Of a DNA stretch of 64,000 bases, positions 1-6,965 are shown piece after piece. Numbering within the stretch: position 1 is the first letter of the stretch; every line of letters begins with the position of its first letter. Both the position numbers and the translations under genes were made by a program. A model generated the notes under the pieces. That model searched no databases and was not told where the DNA came from. It saw only the letters and a list, made by a program, of their open reading frames with translations. This stretch comes from Nocardia pneumoniae NBRC 100136 (GTDB lineage: Bacteria > Actinomycetota > Actinomycetes > Mycobacteriales > Mycobacteriaceae): contig NZ_BAGF01000002.1 in the NCBI RefSeq assembly GCF_000308755.1, positions 62,001 to 126,000 of the forward strand, in the 5' to 3' direction.

Positions 1-656
1 CCGCTCGCGGTGGCGCCGTGCTGGCGGTGAACCACACCGGCTACATGGACTTCACCTACGCGGGTCTGCCGGTGCGCACCCCGAAGCGCTACATCCGGTT
101 CATGGCCAAGAAGGAGGTCTTCGACGACAAGATCTCCGGTCCGATCATGCGGGCGCTCAAGCACATTCCGGTGGACCGTTCGGCGGGCGCCGATTCGTAC
201 CAGGCCGCGGTGGAATATCTGCGCCGCGGCGAGCTGGTCGGCGTGTATCCCGAGGCGACCATCAGCCGCAGCTTCGAGATCAAGGAATTCAAATCCGGCG
301 CGGCGCGCATGGCCATCGAGGCGGAGGTGCCGATCATCCCGATCGTCATCTGGGGTGCGCAGCGGGTGTGGACCAAGGGCTTCCCGAAGCGGCTCGGCCG
401 CACCAACACGCCCATCTCGATCGCGGTCGGCGAACCGATCCAGCCGTTCGAGCCCGCCGCCGAACTCACCGCGAAGCTGCGCTCGACCATGCAGGAGATG
501 CTGCTCGACCTGCAGAAGGACTACGTGCACGAGCCCGGCGCCTACTGGGTGCCCGCCCGGCTCGGCGGCAGCGCTCCTACCCTGGAAGAGGCGGACGCGA
601 TGGACGCCGCCGAGGCGAAGGAGAAGGCCGCTCGCAAGAACGCGGCGGAGCAGTAG
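1..656 (+). CDS. Lysophospholipid acyltransferase (PlsC family), 5' truncated by window edge
   Basis: The frame is open from the left edge (first full codon at base 3), so the start lies outside the window. The visible part has the acyltransferase motif NHTGYMD (H-x4-D), then YPEATISRS, which matches the second PlsC block, and an Ala/Glu/Lys-rich tail. Members transfer a fatty acyl group to lysophosphatidate or another lysolipid at the inner membrane face. It is a close paralogue of the next gene, 11 bases downstream; the pair corresponds to the tandem acyltransferases Rv3814c-Rv3816c of M. tuberculosis. The GTG at 18 lies inside the conserved core and is not a plausible start. Family assignment is firm; the exact acceptor is unknown. 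Confidence 0.9.
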   Translation, partial: ARGGAVLAVNHTGYMDFTYAGLPVRTPKRYIRFMAKKEVFDDKISGPIMRALKHIPVDRSAGADSYQAAVEYLRRGELVGVYPEATISRSFEIKEFKSGAARMAIEAEVPIIPIVIWGAQRVWTKGFPKRLGRTNTPISIAVGEPIQPFEPAAELTAKLRSTMQEMLLDLQKDYVHEPGAYWVPARLGGSAPTLEEADAMDAAEAKEKAARKNAAEQ

Positions 657-667
657 CGGGAGTTGTG

Positions 668-1429
668 ATGGCGCGGGAACCGGTGTACGACATTCTCACC
701 GGCCTGGCCCGCACCATTTTCCTGGCGCAGGGCCTGCGCATCGACATCGAAGGCCAAGAGCGCATTCCCCGTTCCGGTGGCGGGGTCCTCGCCGTCAACC
801 ACACGGCCTATCTGGACTTCATGGAAGTCGGGCTGGTCGGGCGCAAGTCCGGCCGCAACGTCCGATTCATGATGAAGGCCGAACTCGAACACGGCATCAT
901 CGGCTTCCTCATGAAGCACTGCAAGGCGATCGGCGTCGATCGCACCGCGGGCGCGGAGTCGTACGCCCGCGCGGTGACGGCACTGCGCGACGGCGAACTG
1001 GTCGTGGTCTACCCCGAGGCGACGATCAGCCGCAGCTTCGAGCTGAAGGAATTCAAATCCGGCGCGGCCCGGATGTCCATCGAAGCCGACGTGCCGATCA
1101 TTCCCCTGATCATCTGGGGCGCACACCGCATTTGGACCAAGGACATCCCGAAACAGCTGGGCCGCCACAACTTCCCGATCAACATCCGCATCGGCGCCCC
1201 GATCCCACCCGCCGAACCGGCGGACGCACTTACCGCCACGATGCGTGCCCGCATGAGCGAATTGCTGGAGGAAGCCCAGCGGAACTACCCGATGCCGCAG
1301 GGAGCGCGCTGGGTCCCCGCGCGCCTCGGCGGCTCCGCACCGACTCTCGCCGAGGCCGCTGTCCTGGAAAAGGAGGAAATGGCAAGGCGCAGAGCCAAGG
1401 CCGCCGGTCGTACTCCAGGCCAGGCCTAG
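668..1429 (+). CDS. 1-acyl-sn-glycerol-3-phosphate acyltransferase-like protein (PlsC family)
   Basis: A 253-residue PlsC-family acyltransferase. H45 and D50 form the catalytic H-x4-D motif (NHTAYLD) and YPEATISRS lies about 70 residues further on. The ATG at 668 follows a GGAG-type ribosome site just after the stop of the preceding paralogue, so the two are probably co-transcribed. The two proteins share long identical stretches (for example FELKEFKSGAARM against FEIKEFKSGAARM), indicating tandem duplication. Expected role: acylation of lysophosphatidate or a lysolipid at the cytoplasmic face of the membrane. Synteny with Rv3814c-Rv3816c supports a place in envelope lipid synthesis. The substrate cannot be read from sequence. 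Confidence 0.88.
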   Translation: MAREPVYDILTGLARTIFLAQGLRIDIEGQERIPRSGGGVLAVNHTAYLDFMEVGLVGRKSGRNVRFMMKAELEHGIIGFLMKHCKAIGVDRTAGAESYARAVTALRDGELVVVYPEATISRSFELKEFKSGAARMSIEADVPIIPLIIWGAHRIWTKDIPKQLGRHNFPINIRIGAPIPPAEPADALTATMRARMSELLEEAQRNYPMPQGARWVPARLGGSAPTLAEAAVLEKEEMARRRAKAAGRTPGQA

Positions 1430-1552
1430 CTGTCCTGGTCAGTTCGGCAACTTTTCGGATACGACATCTCGGCAGATCATGAGTGCGCGCCGACGGCATA
1501 TGAGCCATCATGAGGATGGTCGAATCATCGGCGCGTGGGACGGAGCAGTGAA

Positions 1553-1768
1553 GTGGAGCAGGCCACGGTATATCGCTGGAACATCCGTAACGGCACCGGA
1601 GTGCTGACCCGCCCGGCCGGTCCGCCCGCATGGTTCCACCTGTCCAGCGTCGTAGAGGGGGATGTGCTCGTCCTGCAGGAGGGGGACCAGGTCGACGCTG
1701 AAATCGAAGATGTACCACAGGGGGAATTCGAATGCAGGGCAGTATCCGTGCGCAGGCACGTCGAATAG
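1553..1768 (+). CDS. Cold-shock-domain-like small protein
   Basis: A 71-residue protein with the layout of an OB-fold cold-shock domain: an N-terminal strand with YRWNIRNGTGVLTRP in place of the usual KWFN-KGFGFI, then WFHLSSV (compare VFVHYSAI), then a GDQVDAEIEDVPQGEFECRAV segment matching the usual G-x-V-x-F-E-V-x-x-G-P-K-G-P-x-A-x-x-V ending. The first RNA-binding aromatic motif is only partly kept, so nucleic acid binding is uncertain. GTG 1553 is chosen because a GGAG ribosome site sits 7 bases upstream; GTG 1535 is the alternative. Its 3' end overlaps the next gene by 37 bases. The fold is inferred from the pattern alone. Confidence 0.6.
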   Translation: MEQATVYRWNIRNGTGVLTRPAGPPAWFHLSSVVEGDVLVLQEGDQVDAEIEDVPQGEFECRAVSVRRHVE

Positions 1769-2226
1769 CCACTGTCGTTGCAGTACTCACGGCGATCATC
1801 GCGGCCATGCTCGCTTTGGTCCCCAACGTCACAGCAGAACTCGCCGGGGTCTATCACTACCATCCGAACGACACTCGCTATCGCTACGACGGGATACACG
1901 GCAGCTTCACAGGCGACGTGATCTACGCCAGCCAAAATCCGAACGGCGGAAATAGGCTGCTCTGGTCGCTGAAACTTTCGCCGTCCGTGCAGGCACTCGT
2001 GCAAGGCCCAATGACATGCGGCGCCATCGTCGAAGGCAAGCGTGGATACAGCGATTACCACGCTAGCGTCCCCGCGGACTACTGGTGGCACTCTGCTGTC
2101 ACGGATCTCCAACTCGACACAACCTATCGGCTTCGCGCGCGGTGCGAGTTCACCGCCACAAACGGCCACACCATCGCCCCTGGCAACGTCCAATACAGTG
2201 TCGAGTTCACCTTGCATTCGACATAG
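1732..2226 (+). CDS. Secreted hypothetical protein
   Basis: A 164-residue protein of unknown function. Residues 1-36 form a typical Sec signal peptide: basic start (MQGSIRAQARR), a hydrophobic run of Val/Ala/Leu/Ile, and a likely cleavage after VTA. The mature part is rich in Tyr, Thr and His, with YHYHPND just after the signal and two cysteines about 40 residues apart that could form a disulfide. GGGGG lies about 10 bases before ATG 1732. The start is inside the upstream cold-shock-like gene in another frame, so the two are likely translated from one mRNA. No family recognised. Confidence 0.65.
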   Translation: MQGSIRAQARRIATVVAVLTAIIAAMLALVPNVTAELAGVYHYHPNDTRYRYDGIHGSFTGDVIYASQNPNGGNRLLWSLKLSPSVQALVQGPMTCGAIVEGKRGYSDYHASVPADYWWHSAVTDLQLDTTYRLRARCEFTATNGHTIAPGNVQYSVEFTLHST

Positions 2227-2337
2227 AGAGCGATACGCGCAACACCGCAGTTGGGGCCGCGACACCCCTTCCGATCGACGGATCTCAGCCCATTTCGGCA
2301 GCGGGTGCTGCCCTGCAACAGGGGTTCGGCAATCCGT

Positions 2338-2811
2338 TCATCCTAGATACGGCTGCTTTCGATTTTCGGTGTGATGCCGCAAGCGGAGCCGGACGGTGTC
2401 GTGTACTGGTTCGTCTCGGAGCTGGTCCGGATGGAGGAAACGGACGTCGGTGGACTCGTCGCTGACCAGTAGTTGACCGCCGATCACCTGGGCGTAGTAG
2501 GTCACGTTGAATTCCTGCCGTACCTCGCCGTCGGAGTAGGCGATGACGTGTTCTGGATCGGTGTAAATGCCGAGTAGACCAGTAATTTCGATGTCGAGAC
2601 CGGTTTCTTCCTTGGTCTCGCGGATCACGCACTGTTCGAGCGTTTCGCCGATTTCCATGGTGCCGCCTGGGAGGGACCAATTACCCGAATCGGCTCGGCG
2701 CTGCATGAGAATCGCACCATTATCGTCGACGACCAGGGCAGAGCCACCCGGCACGAGGCTATTGGCCTTCGGAGCGTTGGGGTCGCGGTAGTAGTCGCGT
2801 CGATTGCTCAT
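2338..2811 (-). CDS. Nudix hydrolase
   Basis: A 157-residue Nudix-fold hydrolase. The Nudix box spans residues 50-72 and fits G-x5-E-x7-R-E-U-x-E-E-x-G-U (GTMEIGE ... RETKEETG), which binds the Mg2+ used to cleave nucleoside diphosphate-X bonds. The upstream LPGG and the substrate-side SALVVDDNGAILMQRR are typical of ADP-ribose or oxidised-nucleotide hydrolases, but the substrate is not predictable. Its ATG overlaps the stop of the upstream XRE regulator (2808-2811), so the pair is translationally coupled. Regulator-Nudix pairs are recurrent in actinobacteria. Confidence 0.88.
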   Translation of the reverse strand: MSNRRDYYRDPNAPKANSLVPGGSALVVDDNGAILMQRRADSGNWSLPGGTMEIGETLEQCVIRETKEETGLDIEITGLLGIYTDPEHVIAYSDGEVRQEFNVTYYAQVIGGQLLVSDESTDVRFLHPDQLRDEPVHDTVRLRLRHHTENRKQPYLG

Positions 2812-3557
2812 TCTCCGCCCTTGGCTGAGTATGGGGTACCTGACTCCCAGATTTGTTCGAACTGGTCAGCGTACGAAGAGAAGATCCCGTGCGGCGACAG
2901 CCGACGTAGATGCAGCGCAGGGTGCTGATAGCCACGGGCCCGGACGAGGTATGGGGTGACGATCATCTGGTTGTCGAATCGAAATATCGAGTTGTATAGA
3001 TGTGTGGTGTGCAGCCTGATAGCGCAGCCGCCGACCTCTGACAGAGGTCCGAGCATATTAAGAGCGTTGTTGATCCGACCTGGCAGCGTTCCGGCCATCT
3101 GCTCCAGGCTGTCACGTTCAGCGACGTGAGCACAGTCCGGATCTGCAAAGGCCAATCGAATTTCAGCCCCGTTCCGGCACTTGCCGACGATACGGTCGGC
3201 AGCGTCGGGCAATAGCTCGAGGATGAACGGGTACGCGTACCCGACGATGTCGATCCGCTCGGTGGCACTGAGCAGTAGAGACACCCACATCTCACGCGGA
3301 ACATCGGCCCGATGTGCGTATGCGCCGATCACTTCGGCGGTGGCTGGCGCTCCGCTGCTGAGGTCCGGTCGTGTCTGCGGCCATAGACTCGCTTCGGACT
3401 CGCCCAATATGGTTGCGACCGCAAGGCGCGTGCGCCTGTGCGGCACTCGCCCGGCCAGCCAACGATTGACCGTCTTCACATCGACAGCAACGGCCGTTGC
3501 CAGTGCTGCCGCATCGAGCTGGGCTCGCAGCATCGCCGACCGCAGGCGCTGACTCAT
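2808..3557 (-). CDS. XRE-type transcriptional regulator with PLD-like (DUF5919-type) C-terminal domain
   Basis: A 249-residue protein. Residues 1-60 form a helix-turn-helix of the Cro/C1 kind (ALATAVAVDVKTVNRWLAGRVPHRRTRLAVATILG). Residues from about 85 onward resemble the DUF5919 module that follows such helix-turn-helix domains in actinobacteria, with segments such as ERIDIVGYAYPFILELLP and the C-terminal FRFDNQMIVTPYLVRARGYQHPALHLRR, which recall a degenerate phospholipase D fold. It is coupled to the Nudix gene by a 4-base overlap and probably controls that pair. Half-sites GGACACTTC/GAAGTGTCC directly upstream fit autoregulation. Domain naming rests on pattern recognition. Confidence 0.75.
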   Translation of the reverse strand: MSQRLRSAMLRAQLDAAALATAVAVDVKTVNRWLAGRVPHRRTRLAVATILGESEASLWPQTRPDLSSGAPATAEVIGAYAHRADVPREMWVSLLLSATERIDIVGYAYPFILELLPDAADRIVGKCRNGAEIRLAFADPDCAHVAERDSLEQMAGTLPGRINNALNMLGPLSEVGGCAIRLHTTHLYNSIFRFDNQMIVTPYLVRARGYQHPALHLRRLSPHGIFSSYADQFEQIWESGTPYSAKGGE

Positions 3558-3571
3558 ACCGCCACGGTAGC

Positions 3572-3621
3572 GGACACTTCTGAGACGTTTTCAGGCATTT
3601 GAAATGTCCCGCGAAGTGTCC
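3572..3621. promoter_or_regulatory. Candidate operator for the XRE/Nudix pair
   Basis: GGACACTTC (3572-3580) is the exact reverse complement of GAAGTGTCC (3613-3621), and a close variant GAAATGTCC sits at 3601-3609. The three half-sites start 15 bases upstream of the XRE gene, where an autoregulatory site would be expected. The sites are visible; their use by this regulator is inferred. Confidence 0.5.
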
Positions 3622-3697
3622 TCGCCATAGTTCCGGCGTCCCGCCGCCGTTCGTAGCGTCGGAGTCATCGGCTTTCTATGTGAGCGAGGGGTTACGA

Positions 3698-4168
3698 ATG
3701 GAAGCTTGTGGGGATACGCCGCGGTCGCGGTGCCTGTTCTATCGGCGGGAGTGCGATCTGCCCGCAGTGGTCGACCCGCCCGAGAGTGGTCGGGTCGTAG
3801 TGCGCGCCGGGTATGTGTGGGCGATGACGATGCCAACTCGGCTGGGGCAGGCGGTGAAGGCGCACATGCAGAGTCGAGGTCCGCTGGGGCCTGTTGTGGG
3901 ACATCCGCGTTCGGGCCGATGGACGTTTCTGATCAGGCCGGATCTGCCTGATGATGTGCGGCTGTTCGCCGAGTTGTTCCGGCTGGACGTGTCGGTTGCG
4001 CGGGCCGGGGCGACCATCGCGCTGCCGTCGCCCACGGCGTCGGTCGGCGCGATTCGGTGCTGGATAGTGGCTCCACGCAGCAACTTTCGACCATCGGGGC
4101 AAGTTGTCGTCGAAGCGATTCGGGCGTGGGCGGACCAGGTTCCGCCCGATCACCGGGCTCACGGGTGA
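3698..4168 (+). CDS. Hypothetical protein, first of a coupled pair
   Basis: A 156-residue protein that I do not recognise with confidence. It starts with MEACGDTPRSRCLFYRRECDLPA, a Cys-containing N-terminus, and has a conserved-looking middle (GHPRSGRWTFLIRPD ... GATIALPSPTASVG). That middle faintly recalls short actinomycete proteins related to the N-terminal part of primase-polymerases, but the catalytic acids of that family are not evident. No signal peptide or membrane segment is present. ATG 3698 has a GAGGGG ribosome site at good distance. The stop overlaps the next gene's ATG (ATGA at 4165-4168 region), so the two form one unit, read divergently from the XRE/Nudix pair. Confidence 0.65.
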   Translation: MEACGDTPRSRCLFYRRECDLPAVVDPPESGRVVVRAGYVWAMTMPTRLGQAVKAHMQSRGPLGPVVGHPRSGRWTFLIRPDLPDDVRLFAELFRLDVSVARAGATIALPSPTASVGAIRCWIVAPRSNFRPSGQVVVEAIRAWADQVPPDHRAHG

Positions 4169-4467
4169 TGCGGTATGCCGGATACCGAAATCTCCACGCT
4201 GGAATCGAGTGTGTGGTGAGTGGGGACGAGTCCCCGAATCCGTCGGAGCCGGATGTCCGCCTGAGTGTGTTCTGGCACGGACTTCGGCTGGAGTTCGCGG
4301 CGTGCTTCACCGCGGCGATGACGTTCGCGCAGGAGTGGCGGCGTGCTCATTACCCGGACGCGGTGGAGATCTTGCCCGATGGGGCTGAGGGTCTGCCTCG
4401 GCTTCCTTGCGAACGGTTGTATTCGGAGCCTGTCGACCTTCCGGAGAACCGAGACCCTTGCCGGTGA
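4168..4467 (+). CDS. Hypothetical protein, second of a coupled pair
   Basis: A 99-residue soluble protein of unknown function beginning MRYAGYRNLHAGIECVVSG. The ATG at 4168 shares its first base with the stop codon of the preceding gene, a layout typical of translational coupling, which is the main support that it is real. The middle part (VRLSVFWHGLRLEFAACFTAAMTFAQEWRRAHYPDAVEILPDG) is a plausible alpha/beta segment with several aromatic residues. No motif, signal peptide or membrane helix is evident. It ends 20 bases from the convergent AraC-type regulator gene. Together with the preceding gene it is a two-gene unit of unknown role. Confidence 0.55.
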   Translation: MRYAGYRNLHAGIECVVSGDESPNPSEPDVRLSVFWHGLRLEFAACFTAAMTFAQEWRRAHYPDAVEILPDGAEGLPRLPCERLYSEPVDLPENRDPCR

Positions 4468-4486
4468 GGAAATGGGCCTTCGGTTC

Positions 4487-5314
4487 TCAGGAGCGAACAG
4501 GGCCGCCGCAGGGGGTAGCGGCCGGTACATCTCCGCGGAGGAATGACGTGGGTGGAACGCCCATCAGGCTCCGGAAGTCGGCTGTCATGTGGGATTGGTC
4601 GTAGTAGCCGGTGGTGGCGGCGATGTCGGCCCACGGGGTGTCCCTGGCCTGGGACAGGACTTTGCGGACTCGGTCGATGCGGGCGAATTGCTTGGGAGAC
4701 ACGCCGATTCCGGTGGTGAACAGGTTGCGGAGTTGGCGTTCGCTCACCGAGAGCCGCGCGGCGAGCTCGGAAACCGGGACGGGGTCGCCTTCGGCGATGG
4801 CGGCCACCGCCGTGGCGAGTAGACGGCGGTGGGCGCGCTGGGCCGGATCTTCGGCGGCACGACGTGGCAGTTCGTCTTCGAGATACGGAACAACTTCGTC
4901 GGGCGCGAGTTCGACCAGTTCCGTGGCGAGGTGGGCGGCTGGGCCGGGCAAATCCTCCAACCGCACGATCCGATCGGTGAGGTCTGCTGCCGAGACGCCG
5001 AGCAGCGAGCGGATGGCACCAGGAGCCAGACGCAGGCGCACGCAGCCCGCTGGTTTGTTCGCCCGCGAGTAGATCGCCTTGGTCTGCGGCCCGACCACCA
5101 GCGCGTCTCGCGGACCGTCGTGCTCCGCGCGCAGCACGATGGTGGTCGCCGTCTGCGGAACGTGCGCGAACGGCTCGGACAGGTCCACCACGGTCGGGAT
5201 CCGACCGAGTTCGGCCAGCCACGGACGCAGCGACTCCGGCGCGGGCTCGGACGATTCGACCAGATCGGCCGTCACGACGGGCGGCGGGCGCAGCACGGTG
5301 GTCACCGCATCCAC
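4487..5314 (-). CDS. AraC-family transcriptional regulator
   Basis: A 275-residue regulator. The C-terminal 95 residues hold two helix-turn-helix motifs of the AraC/XylS kind (ELAARLSVSERQLRNLF and ADIAATTGYYDQSHMTADFRSLMGVPPTSF). The N-terminal part is the short sensor domain usual for actinobacterial AraC proteins paired with NmrA/SDR enzymes, with VVGPQTKAIYSR near its centre. The start is GTG 5314; no ribosome site is visible before it, so the message may be leaderless. It is divergent from the NAD(P)-binding gene at 5392, 77 bases away, and is the likely regulator of that gene. The effector is unknown. Confidence 0.88.
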   Translation of the reverse strand: MDAVTTVLRPPPVVTADLVESSEPAPESLRPWLAELGRIPTVVDLSEPFAHVPQTATTIVLRAEHDGPRDALVVGPQTKAIYSRANKPAGCVRLRLAPGAIRSLLGVSAADLTDRIVRLEDLPGPAAHLATELVELAPDEVVPYLEDELPRRAAEDPAQRAHRRLLATAVAAIAEGDPVPVSELAARLSVSERQLRNLFTTGIGVSPKQFARIDRVRKVLSQARDTPWADIAATTGYYDQSHMTADFRSLMGVPPTSFLRGDVPAATPCGGPVRS

Positions 5315-5391
5315 TGTAGGCAGTCCGCGCCCCGGCGGGTGTGCCGAAATTTCCTAGAAGACCTGCGCTGACGCACGGCACGGTGATCCTC

Positions 5392-6261
5392 ATGATCGTG
5401 ATCACCGGTGCCACGGGCACCATCGGGAGTGAAATAGTCCGTCAGCTCGCCGACCGGGACGTGCCGGTTCGCGCCGTCACCAGGGATCCTGGTCGCGCCC
5501 AAGTCCCGGCAGGCGTAGAGGTAGTTCGCGGCGACTACACCGACCTAGCGTCCATGCGGGCGGCGATGGACGGCGCGGACGCCGCGTTCATCGTCGGCGT
5601 GCTCGGCCCCGAATATGTGGACGCCGACCGCGCGCTGATCGCCACGGCGCGCGAGGCAGGGGTCGGCCGCATCGTCAAGCTTTCCGCCATCGGTACCGGC
5701 GAGGCCGGGCTCGGGCGCGTCGGCACCTGGCATTTGCCCGGTGAGCAGGCCGCGCGCGAGAGCGGCGTGGACTGGACCATCCTGCGCCCCAGTTCCTTTG
5801 CCTCCAACACGTTGAGCTGGGCCGAGGCCATTCGTTCCGGGAAGCCCGTGACCAACCTGACCGGCGGCGGCGCACAGGGCGTCATCGACCCCCGCGACGT
5901 CTCCGCGGTCGCCGTCGAAGCGCTGGTGTCCGCCGAGCACGCGGGCAAGATCTACACCCTTACCGGCCCCGAGTTGCGCACTACCCACGACCTGGCCGCC
6001 ACCTTGGCTGATGTCGTCGGACATCCCGTCGAGGTCGTCGACATCGCGGAATCCGAAGCGCGGGAGTACATGCTCGCGTCCGGCATGTCCGCTGAATTCG
6101 CCGACGGGGCACTGGCAGGCCAGGCATACGTTCGTGCGGGACACAACGCGATCGTCACCGATGACGTGCGGCGCATCCTCGGTCGCGCCCGCACCTACGC
6201 CGAATGGGCCGCCGATCATGCGAGCGCGTTCCTGGCGGACGCGAGCGTGGCGACCCACTGA
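5392..6261 (+). CDS. NAD(P)H-binding protein, NmrA-like / atypical SDR family
   Basis: A 289-residue protein opening with MIVITGATGTIGSEIVRQL, the Gly-rich Rossmann loop of atypical short-chain dehydrogenases. It continues with the usual VRAVTRDPGRAQVPAGVEVVRGDYTD segment that selects NADP(H) through the Arg. The later WTILRPSSFASN and NAmrA-type C-terminal helix fit the NmrA/NAD(P)H:quinone reductase-like group. Such proteins reduce quinones or act as redox sensors; this one's substrate cannot be fixed. ATG 5392 is placed directly at the Rossmann strand and has no clear ribosome site. It is divergent from the AraC-type regulator, which likely controls it. Confidence 0.85.
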   Translation: MIVITGATGTIGSEIVRQLADRDVPVRAVTRDPGRAQVPAGVEVVRGDYTDLASMRAAMDGADAAFIVGVLGPEYVDADRALIATAREAGVGRIVKLSAIGTGEAGLGRVGTWHLPGEQAARESGVDWTILRPSSFASNTLSWAEAIRSGKPVTNLTGGGAQGVIDPRDVSAVAVEALVSAEHAGKIYTLTGPELRTTHDLAATLADVVGHPVEVVDIAESEAREYMLASGMSAEFADGALAGQAYVRAGHNAIVTDDVRRILGRARTYAEWAADHASAFLADASVATH

Positions 6262-6355
6262 CGCAGATGTGATTGAGGTCACATAGAATTGCCGAACTCT
6301 GCGCGCTGGGCAAGGGTGGCATGGCCAATGTGCCTATATGAAAAGGGGATTGCGG

Positions 6356-6700
6356 ATGCGTCGTCGGGTCATGTCCGTCTTGGTCGCGTTGACAGCGGGA
6401 GGTTCGGCCGCGGCGTTCGGCGGCGCGAGCGCCTCCGCGGTGGCGCTCAACCCGTTCCCCGGCGGCACCGAGGTCTATTTCGACCACGGTGAGTCCACCG
6501 CGATCGCGAATCTGAACCTCGGACCGGCGCTGAGTCAGGTGGCGGTCGCCTGGTCGCCGCAGGCCAAAGCGACACTGGGAGCGGGTATCACCGAGCACGC
6601 TCAGTGGGCCAGCGAGTCTCCGACCGGTGCGGTGTCGATCGAGGTGTACGGCATGTTCATCCAACCCTCGCTCGTCACGGTCACCACCATCCGTGGCTGA
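6356..6700 (+). CDS. Small secreted hypothetical protein
   Basis: A 114-residue protein with a Sec signal peptide: MRRRVMSVLVALTAGGSAAAFGG followed by ASASA, so cleavage after about residue 30. The mature chain is about 85 residues, neutral, without cysteine, and ends in a Thr/Val/Ile-rich strand-like stretch. ATG 6356 is preferred over ATG 6338 because AAAAGGGGA lies 5 bases upstream of it. Small secreted proteins of this size are common in Nocardia; no function can be assigned. It stands alone between the NmrA-like gene and the copper operon. Confidence 0.7.
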   Translation: MRRRVMSVLVALTAGGSAAAFGGASASAVALNPFPGGTEVYFDHGESTAIANLNLGPALSQVAVAWSPQAKATLGAGITEHAQWASESPTGAVSIEVYGMFIQPSLVTVTTIRG

Positions 6701-6752
6701 GCCCCTTTCCATTTCGGATTCGGTTGCGGTCGGGGTAGTCTCGCCCATGGCG

Positions 6753-6899
6753 TTATGCGCATGCATTACCGGAACCTTCGCCGCTCGGGCGTAGGGCTCG
6801 GTGTGCCGCTGCCAGCACGCATGCGGCGGCGCATCGGGCTACCGCCCGCGCCGCCGGATGCCGCAGCACACGCGCCGCGCTGTTGGTGAATGCCGACAT
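6753..6899 (-). CDS. Small Ala/Arg-rich protein (48 residues)
   Basis: A short frame beginning MSAFTNSAARVLRHPAARA with a strong AGGAGGT ribosome site 6 bases upstream of ATG 6899. That site is the best evidence that it is translated. The product is strongly basic in its first half with a short Ala/Cys-rich stretch (ARCAAACVLAAAH), possibly an amphipathic or membrane-contacting helix. It lies downstream of copA on the same strand, behind a perfect hairpin (6920-6956), so it may come from read-through of the copper operon or from its own promoter. Function unknown. Confidence 0.45.
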   Translation of the reverse strand: MSAFTNSAARVLRHPAARAVARCAAACVLAAAHRALRPSGEGSGNACA

Positions 6900-6919
6900 G
6901 AGGACCTCCTGGCGTATAC

Positions 6920-6956
6920 CCGGACGGGACGACACTGCGTGTGTCGTCCCGTCCGG
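6920..6956. terminator. Hairpin terminator downstream of copA
   Basis: A perfect 16-bp stem (6920-6935 with 6941-6956) around the 5-base loop TGCGT. On the + strand the stem is followed by TGTTTTTAG; on the minus strand, the direction of copA, the T-tract is absent. It sits 10 bases after the copA stop codon and before the small minus-strand gene. Confidence 0.75.
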
Positions 6957-6965
6957 TGTTTTTAG

